Positions 24,479 through 33,513 of a stretch of DNA of 64,000 bases are shown here, one piece after another (the first letter of the stretch is position 1; the number at the start of each line of letters is the position of its first letter). The stretch covers positions 1-64,000 of the forward strand of contig JAWKWA010000007.1 of the NCBI GenBank assembly GCA_041397765.1, given 5' to 3'. The stretch is from JAWKWA01 sp041397765. Lineage in GTDB: Bacteria; Pseudomonadota; Alphaproteobacteria; Rhizobiales; Hyphomicrobiaceae. Under the pieces are notes generated by a model. That model had not been told where the DNA came from, did not search any database, and was given only the letters and a program-made list of their open reading frames with translations. Made by a program: the position numbers and the translations under genes.

Positions 24479-26142
24479 TCCTCGTGGGTGATGCGGCCGT
24501 CGCATATGGTGGCGACCGCCTTGGCCTCCTCGATGCGCTCGATATCGACCGTTTCGAGATCGGCTGAGAAGATCGCGACGTCGGCCAGCATGCCAGGACG
24601 CAGCATGCCCTTGCGATGCTCCATGAATTCGGCATAGGCGGCCCAGGTCGTGTAGCCCTTCAACACCTCCATGCGCGTCAGCCGGTGCTCGGGATCGCCG
24701 GGACGGTAGGGCGCCCTGACGAGTGCGGCATGGAGCGAGATCATCGGGTCGATGGGGGCGACCGGCCAGTCGCTGTTGAAGAGCACGCGGGTGCCGGCAT
24801 TCATGATCGTGCGCCAGGGGTAGGCATAGGGCAGGTCGCGGGCGCGGATGCGCGTCATGGCGGGCTCGAGCGGGAAGACGGCGCCTGGCGCGTGCGTCGG
24901 CTGGATCGAGGCGAGGACGCCGAGCTCTGCGAGGCGCGGTACGTCGTCGGGATGTATGGTCTCCAGATGCTCTATGCGATGGCGGCTGTCGCGCCGGCCG
25001 TTCGCCTTCATCGCCGCTTCGTAGCCATCGAGCGTGCGGCGGATGGCGCCGTCGGCGATGGCGTGCACGTCGATCTGCAGGCCGCGCCGGTCCGCCTCGA
25101 CGGCGATCGCGGCGAATTCCTCGGCCGTGTAGTTGGGATCGCCATGGTGACCGGGCTTGTCGGGGTAATCCTCGAGGGTGAGGGCGGTCCAGGATTCCAG
25201 CACGCCATCCATGAACAGCTTGACGCGGCCCGACGACACACGCTCGCCGGTGTAGCGGCGCGCCATCTCGCTCGCCGCCTCGAGCTGCGAGAGCGGGCGG
25301 AAATTCTTGTAGTGGAAGGGGCTCTGGCACCTCAGGCAGAAGTCGCCGGCGGCGTCGATCTCGGCGAGGAGGTCGAGCGTGTAGAAATTGCCGTCCATAT
25401 TGTGGACAGTGGTGATGCCGAAAGAGGCGCAGTATTCGAGCCCGCGGAGGAGGACATAGCGGTCGACGATGCGCTGTTCCGCCGTCGGCGCGGGATCGGG
25501 ATCGGCCGCCTCGGTGAAACCGAGCGTGTCGCGTCCGCCCGTCGGTGTCAGGGCGAGGATATAGCGGAAGGCGCCGGGCTCGCGCAGCTCCCCTGTCGCA
25601 AGGCCGTCGGCGCCCATGACGATCTCTGAGCCGGTCGGCACCGGCGCGCCCTTCAGGATGCCGGCAAGCTCCAGCGCCCTCGTGTTGGCGAACACCGTGT
25701 GGTGATCGTAGCACATCATGGCGAAGGGCCGGTCCGGCATCACCTTGTCGAGATCGTGGCGGGTCGGCAGCACGTGGTCGTCGAGCACGGTGTAGGAACC
25801 CTGGTTGGCATAGACGAGTTTCTGCTCGGGGCGCGAGTCGGCGAAGGACCGTGCGGCTCTCGTCAGCTGGTCGAGCCCGTGGACGCCCGACAGGTCGAGA
25901 TTGTCGAGCTCGCCCGCGCCCATGAAGATATGGACATGGCCCTCGATAAGGCCCGGCATGACGGTGCCGCCCCTGGCGTCGATCATCCGCGTATGGGGGG
26001 CCTTCAGGCCCAGGACATCGGCGCGCGAGCCGACGGCGAGGATCTCGTTGCCTCGGATCGCCACCGCCTCGGCGCGCGGGCGGGCGTCGTCCATCGTCAG
26101 CACGGGGCCGTTCTCGATGATGATGTCGGCGGCAGCGGGCAT
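24475..26142 (-). CDS. Amidohydrolase, YtcJ/N-substituted formamide deformylase-like
   Basis: A 555-residue metal-dependent hydrolase of the Amidohydro_3 type. The N-terminal metal motif is GLIEGHVHIFMG, further ligands are in QIDVHAIADGAI and SRHRIEHLETIHP, and the final Asp is in VLFNSDWPVAP. The start at 26142 (MPAAADIII) fits the family; the upstream extension is Pro/Ser-rich. The stop codon lies in the right arm of the structured repeat, so the last residues (TICDGRITHED) directly abut that element. The substrate is unknown. The M24-type hydrolase upstream is divergent. Confidence 0.85.
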   Translation of the reverse strand: MPAAADIIIENGPVLTMDDARPRAEAVAIRGNEILAVGSRADVLGLKAPHTRMIDARGGTVMPGLIEGHVHIFMGAGELDNLDLSGVHGLDQLTRAARSFADSRPEQKLVYANQGSYTVLDDHVLPTRHDLDKVMPDRPFAMMCYDHHTVFANTRALELAGILKGAPVPTGSEIVMGADGLATGELREPGAFRYILALTPTGGRDTLGFTEAADPDPAPTAEQRIVDRYVLLRGLEYCASFGITTVHNMDGNFYTLDLLAEIDAAGDFCLRCQSPFHYKNFRPLSQLEAASEMARRYTGERVSSGRVKLFMDGVLESWTALTLEDYPDKPGHHGDPNYTAEEFAAIAVEADRRGLQIDVHAIADGAIRRTLDGYEAAMKANGRRDSRHRIEHLETIHPDDVPRLAELGVLASIQPTHAPGAVFPLEPAMTRIRARDLPYAYPWRTIMNAGTRVLFNSDWPVAPIDPMISLHAALVRAPYRPGDPEHRLTRMEVLKGYTTWAAYAEFMEHRKGMLRPGMLADVAIFSADLETVDIERIEEAKAVATICDGRITHED

Positions 26143-26335
26143 GGCGGATCCTCGGGACAAGGGTGGAGCTGTCGGTCCCACTTTAGCGGCTGGCGGGGAC
26201 CAGCAAAACCGGTCGGGACGACAGGGGGTGCATGCGGGCGATGCACTTGCCGGCGAGGAAAGGGTGGCGTCAGATGCCGCGATCGCCGAAGTGTTGCGGC
26301 CCAGGCGCGGGCCGGCGGGTTGGAGGACGATCGGG

Positions 26336-27499
26336 ATGACGCGACGCTATTCGCCGTTTGCCGAGGAGGTTTTCAAGGAGCGGCTGACGCGGGCGCGCGG
26401 GGCGATCGCCGCGGCCGGTCTCGATGCCACGCTCGTCGTCGCGCTCGAGCATCTCTACTATTTCGGCGGCTATGACTGCTGGGTCGGCGTCAACAGCCCG
26501 CAGGCGCTCGTTTTCACCAAGGGCTCGGACGCGCCGACGCTGATCGTGCGCAATGTCGATCTGCCGCTCGCCCGGGAGACGAGCTGGGTCGCCGACATCC
26601 GGACCTATCATCTCCACGCCGAGGACTTCGGCGCGCTCGTCGCCAAGGTGCTGGCCGAGAAGGGTGTCAAGGGCGGGCGCGTCGGCGTCGAGTTCCAGAC
26701 CTATGCGCTGCCCTTCTCGATGGGGCGCAGCCTCGCGGCGGCGCTCGCCCCGGCCGAGCTCGTCGACACGACGGACGTTCTGGGGGCCTTGCGGCTCATC
26801 AAGTCCGATGCCGAGATCGCCCTCCTGACGAGGGCCGGGCAGCATGCCGCGAAGGGCCTCGAGGCCTTCCGGCAGGCAGCGCGCACTGGCGTGACGGAGA
26901 TGGCGCTCTCGGCCGCGGTCGAGGCGGCGGTGCGCGGCTCGGGCAGCGACTACTGGTCGATCCCGGTCGAGCTCGCCTCGGGCGAGCGGACGGCGGGCGG
27001 GCACGGCACGGCGCGGGAGCGGGTGATCGAGCCGGGCGATCTCGTCCATATCGAGTTCGCGGGCGTCGCCGAGCGCTACCATGCGACCGCGATCCAGACG
27101 CTCGCCTGTGGCGCCCCCTCGGGCCGGGCGCGCGATCTCTACCGGATCGGCCTTCAATCGCTGGCGGCCGGCGTCGCGGCGGTCCGCGACGGCGTGCCGG
27201 TCGCCGAGGTCGAGGAGGCCTCGCTGGTGCCGCTGCGGCGCGAGGGGCTCGAGCATGCGGCGATGATGCGGTTCGGCTATGGCATCGGCATCGCCTATCC
27301 GCCGATCTGGCTCGAGCCCTTGCAGATCTCGCGCGGCATCGACCAGCGTCTGGCGCCCGGCATGGTTTTCGTCCTGCATTCCTGCCTGGAGCTCGCCGAC
27401 GAAGCGATCGGCGTCGTGCAGGGTGGCACATATGTGCTCGAGCGCGGCGGGCTGCGCATGCTGGCGGGGGCGGGCGACGTGCCGCTCGCCGTCACCTGA
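26336..27499 (+). CDS. M24 'pita-bread' hydrolase lacking metal ligands (creatinase/ectoine hydrolase-like)
   Basis: A 387-residue protein with an N-terminal creatinase domain (MTRRYSPFAEEVFKERL) and a C-terminal pita-bread fold. The five metal ligands of M24 aminopeptidases are all replaced. The first Asp position is Glu in DLVHIEFAG, the second is Ala in YHATAIQT, the His position is Tyr in RFGYGIGIAYPP, the first Glu is replaced in GMVFVLHSC, and the last in IGVVQGGTYVLE. This points to a non-metal C-N hydrolase like creatinase or ectoine hydrolase DoeA. GGAGGA upstream supports the start at 26336. Confidence 0.78.
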   Translation: MTRRYSPFAEEVFKERLTRARGAIAAAGLDATLVVALEHLYYFGGYDCWVGVNSPQALVFTKGSDAPTLIVRNVDLPLARETSWVADIRTYHLHAEDFGALVAKVLAEKGVKGGRVGVEFQTYALPFSMGRSLAAALAPAELVDTTDVLGALRLIKSDAEIALLTRAGQHAAKGLEAFRQAARTGVTEMALSAAVEAAVRGSGSDYWSIPVELASGERTAGGHGTARERVIEPGDLVHIEFAGVAERYHATAIQTLACGAPSGRARDLYRIGLQSLAAGVAAVRDGVPVAEVEEASLVPLRREGLEHAAMMRFGYGIGIAYPPIWLEPLQISRGIDQRLAPGMVFVLHSCLELADEAIGVVQGGTYVLERGGLRMLAGAGDVPLAVT

Positions 27500-27506
27500 G
27501 GCGATG

Positions 27507-27534
27507 GGCGGTGTGCCAATGTCGGCACGCCGTC
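27507..27534 (+). terminator. Hairpin just after the M24 gene
   Basis: GGCGGTGTGCC (27507-27517) pairs with GGCACGCCGTC (27524-27534) across a 6-nt loop, with two G-T wobbles, and an outer CTGAG/CTCAG pair embraces the stop codon. No T-run follows, so it may act with Rho or protect the 3' end. Confidence 0.4.
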
Positions 27535-27836
27535 TCAGTCGCAGGGGGATCGCTTCGCCGCCGGCCATTGCCGTGCCCGAGGAAAGACTGTGCTGCCGGG
27601 ATGACGGGGATGCCGCAGTGGCCGGGCGCGCCAAGCGAATAGCTGTATTTCTACAAGCAATGCAATGTATTTTATTGCCTGAAACCAAGTAGTTCCGGCA
27701 TTCTGTTTGGATATTTGTTTACCGATCGGGTCTCAATCTGCAGGCATAGCGGCCGCAACGAGCCGCGTCGGAACCGTCCGCCCGCCGCTCGATGCGCGGT
27801 GCGATGCCGGTCCGGCCTGCCAAACCGGAGACCCTG
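27535..27836. other. AT-rich upstream region of the giant surface protein gene
   Basis: About 300 bp without a gene. It is locally much richer in A+T than its surroundings (27640-27725). It holds a dyad GCAAT (27662-27666) / ATTGC (27674-27678). It probably contains the promoter of the giant protein gene, but no convincing -35/-10 pair could be fixed. Confidence 0.4.
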
Positions 27837-29219
27837 ATGAAGCCGACCAAGTCTGCCGACCTCCTGTCCTCGACCTCGAGCGCCGCATTGATCCGCCAAC
27901 CCTTCGGCGGGCTCGCCCAGTCCCTCGTGATGCGGCGTCTGGAGCCGCGGCTGATGTTCGATGCCGCAGCGATCGCGACGGCCGAGGCGGCGCTCGGCGA
28001 TGCGGGGCACGGAACGAACGATGCGCCGATCGACACCGCGGATGCGGCGAGCGACCACGATACCGCCACCGATCTCGCCGCCGTCGCGGTGACGACTGCC
28101 GGCGAGGCGGCAACGTCGGGCAATGGTGCGGATCATGGTGGCGTGGTCGTCTTCATCGACAGCGCCGTCACTGATCCGGGCGTCATCGCCGCCGCTGCGC
28201 CCGCCGGCGCCGAGGTGGTGCTGATCGACGGCAGATCGGACGGTCTCAGGCAGATCGCCGATGCGCTTGCCGGCCGCAGCGACGTTTCCGCCATCCACAT
28301 CGTCAGCCATGGTGCGGCCGGCGAGCTTCATCTCGGCAACGGCCAGGTCGATCTCGCCTCGATCTCCGGCGCGCATGCCGACGAGCTTGCACTCATCCGC
28401 GACGCGATCGGCGAAGACGGCGACATTCTCATCTACGGTTGCGACGTCGGGGCAGGTGAAACGGGCGCGCAATTCATCGAGGCGCTGAGCCGCGCCACGG
28501 GTGCCGACATCGCCGCTTCCACCGATGACACCGGCTCGGCCGAGCTCGGCGGCGACTGGGTGCTCGAGTCGCAGACGGGTGTGATCGATGCGGTGGTCCT
28601 TGAGGCGCCGGAGTGGAACGGCCTGATGGCGCCCCTCACCATCTCCGCATCGAGCCTGCCGACAACCTCGGGGGGAACGGGAGCCGGCGCGGTCGGCCTT
28701 TGGACCAATGCCGGCTCGATCGGTGGCACCTCCATCGATATCCGCGCCACCGTGATCTCCGCGACCAGCGGCACCGTCGTGCAATTCTCGACCGCCTTCG
28801 GCACGGACTTCTATGGTGCCGGCCGCGACGCCGACGATCTGTGGGTCGCGGTGACCGGCGGCACGGCAGCCATCAAGTGGGAGATCTTCGCGTCCGGAAC
28901 CGGCCAGACCGTTCATGCGCTCGGCGATCCGAGCTTCCGGATCTCGGACATCGACGGCGATGGGGCGGTGAATACCGCATTTCCGACCAACGAGGTCGAG
29001 ACCGTCGCGCCGAGCCTCAGCAGCCTCACGAGCTACACGGTCGACACGCCGACGAACCTGCTGACCGGTGTCAGCGGCGGCAATCTCGCCGTGGTCGGCT
29101 CGGCCAGCCAGAATGCGGAGTCGAACTCGCTCGTCGCCTTCGACTGGACGAGCGTCTCCTCCTGGCAGGTGACCTACACGGCGCAGCCCGGCTGGGGGTG
29201 CGCGCTACTTCTTCCATGA
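27837..29219 (+). CDS. N-terminal segment of the giant protein: LEPR motif and DUF4347 domain
   Basis: From ATG at 27837 (MKPTKSADLLSS) this frame has the RRLEPRLMFDAAA motif (residues 34-44), which marks the N-terminus of many giant exported repeat proteins. A DUF4347 domain follows (about 102-255). DUF4347 contains HIVSHGAAGELHLG and ILIYGCDVGAGETG, so His158 and Cys202 are placed like a caspase/CHAT-type dyad. The frame is lost in GGCTGGGGGTGCG at about 29198 and runs to a stop at 29219; true coding continues one base over as GARYFFHDGDGDFTF. Confidence 0.7.
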   Translation: MKPTKSADLLSSTSSAALIRQPFGGLAQSLVMRRLEPRLMFDAAAIATAEAALGDAGHGTNDAPIDTADAASDHDTATDLAAVAVTTAGEAATSGNGADHGGVVVFIDSAVTDPGVIAAAAPAGAEVVLIDGRSDGLRQIADALAGRSDVSAIHIVSHGAAGELHLGNGQVDLASISGAHADELALIRDAIGEDGDILIYGCDVGAGETGAQFIEALSRATGADIAASTDDTGSAELGGDWVLESQTGVIDAVVLEAPEWNGLMAPLTISASSLPTTSGGTGAGAVGLWTNAGSIGGTSIDIRATVISATSGTVVQFSTAFGTDFYGAGRDADDLWVAVTGGTAAIKWEIFASGTGQTVHALGDPSFRISDIDGDGAVNTAFPTNEVETVAPSLSSLTSYTVDTPTNLLTGVSGGNLAVVGSASQNAESNSLVAFDWTSVSSWQVTYTAQPGWGCALLLP

Positions 29220-29262
29220 CGGCGACGGCGATTTCACCTTTGTTGCGCCGAACACCACCTAC

Positions 29263-30027
29263 ATGCTCGGCATCGACCTCGACGCCGACAACTCGACCGT
29301 GACCGGCACAGGATACCGCGGCACGTTCACCGAGAACGGCGCGGCGGTGCCTGTGGTCGATACCGACATCTCGATCTCGCAGCACGCCGCACTCGGCAGC
29401 GAGCTGCACGGGGCGAGCATCGTTCTCACCAACGCGCAGGCGGGTGACGGGCTCCTGGTCGGCGGATCGGCGGCGGCCAGCGGCACGTACAGCGCCGGCG
29501 GCGCCACGTTCAACTACCAGGTCACCTCGTCGGGCGGCGCGATCACGGTTGCGCTCTCGGGAACCGCGACGCTCTCGCAATACCAAGCTGCGCTGCAGGC
29601 GATCACGTTCGAGAATGCGAGCGAGGCTCCATCGTCGGTCGACCGGCAGATCTCGGTGTCGGTCAGCAATGCGACCTTCAACACCACGAGCAATCTCGCG
29701 CTTTCCACTATTCATGTGGTGCCGGTCAACGACCCGCCGGTCGCGACGGATGACGCGATCACCACGCCGGAGGATGTCGCGATCGCCGGCACACTGCCGG
29801 TGCGACCGACGTCGACGGCGATCGCTGACCTACGCGGCGGGTGGCACGGCGCCGTCGCACGGCACCGTCGTCGTCAATCCCGACGGCAGCTACGTCTACA
29901 CGCCGGCCGCCGACTACAACGGCCCGGACAGCTTCACCTACACGGTGAGCGACGGCACCACCTCGGTCGAGCAGACCGTCACCGTGACGGTCACCCCGGT
30001 CAACGACGCGCCGGTCGCGACGGATGA
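29263..30027 (+). CDS. Second frame segment of the giant protein: beta domain and first cadherin-like repeat
   Basis: In-frame coding actually begins near 29196 without its own start and is reliable to about 29800. It covers a domain reading SISQHAALGSELHGASIVLTNAQ and ALQAITFENASE, a cadherin-like repeat type seen in DUF4347 proteins, then the first VPVNDPPVATDDAITTPEDV boundary. After two one-base deletions relative to the next repeat copy the frame becomes Arg/His-rich noise. Not an independent gene. Confidence 0.5.
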   Translation: MLGIDLDADNSTVTGTGYRGTFTENGAAVPVVDTDISISQHAALGSELHGASIVLTNAQAGDGLLVGGSAAASGTYSAGGATFNYQVTSSGGAITVALSGTATLSQYQAALQAITFENASEAPSSVDRQISVSVSNATFNTTSNLALSTIHVVPVNDPPVATDDAITTPEDVAIAGTLPVRPTSTAIADLRGGWHGAVARHRRRQSRRQLRLHAGRRLQRPGQLHLHGERRHHLGRADRHRDGHPGQRRAGRDG

Positions 30028-30272
30028 CGCGATCACCACGCCGGAGGATGTCGCGATCGCCGGCACGCTGCCGGTCGCGACCGACGTCGACGGCGATCCG
30101 CTGACCTACGCGGCGGGTGGCACGGCGCCGTCGCACGGCACCGTCGTCATCAATCCCGACGGCAGCTACGTCTACACGCCGGCCGCCGACTACAGCTTGG
30201 CCCGGACAGCTTCACCTACACGGTGAGCGACGGCACCACCTCGGTCGAGCAGACGGTGACCGTGACGGTGAC
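29722..30272 (+). repeat. Two tandem 276-bp (92-residue) cadherin-like units
   Basis: Unit boundaries at the VNDxPVATDD motif lie at 29722 and 29996, and the following VTGVNDAP boundary is near 30273. Measured lengths are 274 and 277 bp against an in-frame expectation of 276. Copy 1 lacks two single C bases that copy 2 has (about 29797 and 29820), and copy 2 has an extra base near 30195. Otherwise the copies are almost identical. Confidence 0.7.
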
Positions 30273-32590
30273 CGGCGTCAACGACGCGCCGGTGGTGATC
30301 GATCCGGCGACCGGGCTGGCGGGCGATCCGGCGGCGGTGGTGCCGGCGCAGTCGGCGGCGACGGCGAGACGATCGCGCCGCTCGGTGTGTCCGGGTGTGT
30401 TCGCGGACGCCGATGCGACGGACGTGCTCGTGTTCACGGCGAGCGGGCTGCCGGCGGGTACGATCGATCCGGCGACGGGGGTGATCTCGGGCACGGTCGA
30501 TCCCTCGGCCTCGCTCACTGGTCCCTATGCGGTGACGGTGACGGCGACCGATCCGCATGGCGCCTTCGCCGAGGTCGGCTTCGTCTATGCCGTGAGCAAT
30601 CCGGCGCCGGTGGCACTGGACGATGCGCTCGATGCGTCGGAGGACAGGCCGGTGACGGTCGGCAATGTGCTCGCCGACAACGGCTCGGGTGCCGATCACG
30701 ACACGGCCCCCGACAGTGACGCGCTGACGGTCGCGGCGGTGAACGGCGATCCGGCGCTGGTCGGCGCCGGCGTGGCGGGCTCCAATGGCGGCGTCTTCAC
30801 GATCCTCGGCGACGGCCAGGTGACGTTCGATCCGGCGGGCGGGTTCGAGGACCTCGCGGCCAGCGAGACGCACGAGCAGCATCGCCTATACGGTGAGCGA
30901 CGGTCAGGGCGGCACCGACACGGCAGTCGTCACGGTGACGGTGACCGGCGTCAACGACGCGCCGGTGGTGGTCGATCCGGCGACCGGGCTGGCGGGCGAT
31001 CCGGCGGCGGTGGTGCCGGCGCAGTCGGCGGCGGACGGCGAGACGATCGCGCCGCTCGATGTGTCGGGTGTGTTCGCGGACGCCGACGCGACGGACGTGC
31101 TCGTGTTCACGGCGAGCGGGCTGCCGGCGGGCCTTGCGATCGACCCGGCGACGGGGGTGATCTCGGGCACGGTCGATCCCTCGGCCTCGCTCACTGGTCC
31201 CCATATGGTGACGGTGACCGCGACCGATCCGCATGGCGCCTTCGCCGAGGTCGGCTTCGTCTATGCCGTGAGCAATCCGGCGCCGGTGGCGCAGGACGAT
31301 GCGCTCGGTGCGTCGGAGGACGGGCCGGTGACGGTCGGCAATGTGCTCGCCGACAACGGCTCGGGTGCCGATCACGACACGGCCCCCGACAGCGACGCGC
31401 TGACGGTCGCGGCGGTGAACGGCGATCCGGCGCTGGTCGGCGCCGGCGTGGCGGGCTCCAATGGCGGCGTCTTCACGATCCTCGGCGACGGCCAGGTGAC
31501 GTTCGATCCGGCGGGCGGGTTCGAGGACCTCGCGGCCGGCGAGACGCGCACGACCAGCATCGCCTATACGGTGAGCGACGGTCAGGGCGGCACCGACACG
31601 GCGGTCGTCACGGTGACGGTGACCGGCGTCAACGACGCGCCGGTGGTGGTCGATCCGGCGACCGGGCTGGCGGGCGATCCGGCGGCGGTGGTGCCGGCGC
31701 AGTCGGCGGCGGACGGCGAGACGATCGCGCCGCTCGATGTGTCGGGTGTGTTCGCGGACGCCGATGCGACGGACGTGCTCGTGTTCACGGCGAGCGGGCT
31801 GCCGGCGGGCCTTGCGATCGACCCGGCGACGGGGGTGATCTCGGGCACGGTCGATCCCTCGGCCTCGCTCACTGGTCCCCATATGGTGACGGTGACGGCG
31901 ACCGATCCGCATGGCGCCTTCGCCGAGGTCGGCTTCGTCTATGCCGTGAGCAATCCGGCGCCGGTGGCGCTGGACGATGCGCTCGATGCGTCGGAGGACG
32001 GCGGGCGGCGTCAGCAATGCTCGCCGACAACGGCGGTGCCGATCGTACCGCCAGCCAGCGAGCAGCGCTGACGGTCGCGGCGGTGAACGGCGATCCGGCG
32101 CGGTCGGCGCCGGCGTGGCAGGCTCCAATGGCGGCGTCTTCACGATCCTCGGCGACGGCCAGGTGACGTTCGATCCGGCGGGCGGGTTCGAGGACCTCGC
32201 GGCCGGCGAGACGCGCACGAGCAGCATCGCCTATACGGTGAGCGACGGTCAGGGCGGCACCGACACGGCGGTCGTCACGGTGACGGTGACCGGCGTCAAC
32301 GACGCGCCGGTGGTGGTCGATCCGGCGACCGGGCTGGCGTTCGGCAATGCCGGTCACGTCGTGAAGGATCAGGCCGGGATCGACAGCTTGCCGATAAGGC
32401 CGCTCGATGTGTCGGGCGTGTTCGCCGATCCCGATGGCTCGGACCACCCTGACCTTCTCGGCGAGCGGCCTGCCGGCGGGCCTTGCGATCGACCCGGCGA
32501 CGGGGGTGATCTCGGGCACGGTCGACAGTCGGGCGTCGCATGACGGCCCCTATCAGGTGACTGTCACGGCGACGGACGAGCACGGTGCCT
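30270..32590 (+). repeat. Tandem 678-bp (226-residue) He_PIG/cadherin-like units, three plus a partial
   Basis: Units start at GACCGGCGTCAACGACGCG: 30270, 30943, 31621 and 32288. Spacings are 673, 678 and 667 bp. Only the middle unit is a multiple of three; the others carry small deletions or insertions. Apart from indels the copies are nearly identical, which implies recent duplication or gene conversion, or collapsed or poorly polished assembly. Each unit encodes an Ig-like He_PIG domain (ASGLPAGLAIDPATGVISGT) and a cadherin-like half (NGGVFTILGDGQVTFDPAGG). Confidence 0.8.
30893..32071 (+). CDS. Intact-frame repeat segment of the giant protein
   Basis: The longest undisturbed repeat stretch: one complete 226-residue unit and most of the next, from TVSDGQGGTDTAVVTVTV to about DDALDASEDG at 31998. 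Past that point the sequence is scrambled by indels (missing GPVTVGNV block). Not an independent gene; it has no start signals. Confidence 0.5.
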   Translation: MSDGQGGTDTAVVTVTVTGVNDAPVVVDPATGLAGDPAAVVPAQSAADGETIAPLDVSGVFADADATDVLVFTASGLPAGLAIDPATGVISGTVDPSASLTGPHMVTVTATDPHGAFAEVGFVYAVSNPAPVAQDDALGASEDGPVTVGNVLADNGSGADHDTAPDSDALTVAAVNGDPALVGAGVAGSNGGVFTILGDGQVTFDPAGGFEDLAAGETRTTSIAYTVSDGQGGTDTAVVTVTVTGVNDAPVVVDPATGLAGDPAAVVPAQSAADGETIAPLDVSGVFADADATDVLVFTASGLPAGLAIDPATGVISGTVDPSASLTGPHMVTVTATDPHGAFAEVGFVYAVSNPAPVALDDALDASEDGGRRQQCSPTTAVPIVPPASEQR

Positions 32591-33453
32591 CGGCCAGGAT
32601 CTCCTTCAACTGGATCGTCGGCAATCCCGAGCCGATCGCGGTGAACGATCGCGGGACGGTCGATGCGGGGGGAAGTCTCTCGGGCCATGTCGGGGGCAAT
32701 GATCGCGACCCCGATGGCGATCCGCTGGACTTCTCGCTGGTCAAGGCTCCGCTCAATGGCGAGCTCGTGCTGCGGCCCGACGGCAGCTTCACCTATCGTC
32801 CCGCCGACGGCTTCTCAGGCATCGACCGCTTCGTCTACGAAGTGCGGGATGCCGACGGTGCGTCGAGCCGGGCGGTGATGCAGATCGAGGTGCTGGCGCC
32901 CGAAGGCGGATTGAACATCACGATGATGTCGGGCGGATCGGCATCGTCCGGCGAGGCCGGCGGCCTTGCGGGCGACATCCTCGATCCGATCGATCGGGAT
33001 TACGGCGAGATCGAGGTCACCTATCCGAGCAACGTCTTCATCCAGTTCGTCATCGAGGAGGACGTGGTCCGGCTGGAGACGCAGTTCGGCATGGGGGTCG
33101 ACAGCGAGATCCTGCGCTATGGGCTCGATGCCGCGACCAACACGGCAAACGACGGTGCGGGGCTGTTCGATCCGCTGGCCCCGCGGGGCTCGGGCGAAGG
33201 TCTCAAGGACCTCGAGGTGCTCGACGAGCAGCCGGCGGGCGACAGTGCTGCACTCGGGGGGCATTCCGGGTCAGCCGCGATCGATCTGGCCGGCGGTCCC
33301 GAAGCCGAGCTCGCCCGGAACCTCGATCGGATGCTGGCCGCGCTCGAGGCGAGCGGCGATGGATCGAGCCTCGCCGGGCGGATCGGTGCGACCGCGACGG
33401 AGTTCGACCGGCGGGCGATCGGCCTCCTCGCCGATCTCACCGCGGTCGCCTGA
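32407..33453 (+). CDS. C-terminal segment of the giant protein
   Basis: Reliable from about 32445 (TLTFSASGLPAG). It holds the last He_PIG domain, a cadherin-like domain (NDRDPDGDPLDFSLVKAP, GSFTYRPADGFSGIDRFVYEV) and a unique 170-residue end containing YPSNVFIQFVIEEDVVRLETQFG and LARNLDRMLAALEAS. No GGxGxD RTX nonapeptides are present, so it is not a classical RTX type I substrate. The end domain may be the export signal for the adjacent TolC/HlyD/M50 genes (inference). Confidence 0.6.
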   Translation: MCRACSPIPMARTTLTFSASGLPAGLAIDPATGVISGTVDSRASHDGPYQVTVTATDEHGASARISFNWIVGNPEPIAVNDRGTVDAGGSLSGHVGGNDRDPDGDPLDFSLVKAPLNGELVLRPDGSFTYRPADGFSGIDRFVYEVRDADGASSRAVMQIEVLAPEGGLNITMMSGGSASSGEAGGLAGDILDPIDRDYGEIEVTYPSNVFIQFVIEEDVVRLETQFGMGVDSEILRYGLDAATNTANDGAGLFDPLAPRGSGEGLKDLEVLDEQPAGDSAALGGHSGSAAIDLAGGPEAELARNLDRMLAALEASGDGSSLAGRIGATATEFDRRAIGLLADLTAVA

Positions 33454-33476
33454 TACCGCGACATCGAGAGAGCCCG

Positions 33477-33513
33477 AAGCGCGCCGGCAACCGATAAGGC
33501 TGTCGGCGCGTTT
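33477..33513 (+). terminator. Terminator-like hairpin after the giant protein gene
   Basis: AAGCGCGCCGGCA (33477-33489) pairs with TGTCGGCGCGTTT (33501-33513), 13 bp with two G-T wobbles and an 11-nt loop, 24 bp after the stop. The 3' arm ends in TTT. Confidence 0.5.

Larger units (their letters stand above)
27837..33453 (+). pseudogene. Giant secreted LEPR/DUF4347 protein with cadherin-like and He_PIG repeats, multiply frameshifted
   Basis: One gene of about 1,870 codons read in seven in-frame stretches. The order is: N-terminal LEPR motif (MRRLEPRLMFDAAA), DUF4347 domain, a beta domain, two 92-residue cadherin-like repeats, three and a part 226-residue units (He_PIG-like PATGVISGTVDPSAS plus a cadherin-like half), a last cadherin-like domain and a unique C-terminal domain. 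Frame changes fall near 29198 (extra G in a G5 run), 29795-29820, 30195, a compensated pair at 30360-30395, 30875, 31998-32100 and 32443. Stop at 33451-33453. Likely exported by the operon just downstream. The breaks may be assembly errors in repeats. Confidence 0.75.

Noticed and set aside
29722..32590. CRISPR or satellite-type array
   Set aside because: The repeats are 276 and 678 bp, coding and protein-domain sized, with no spacers or cas genes.
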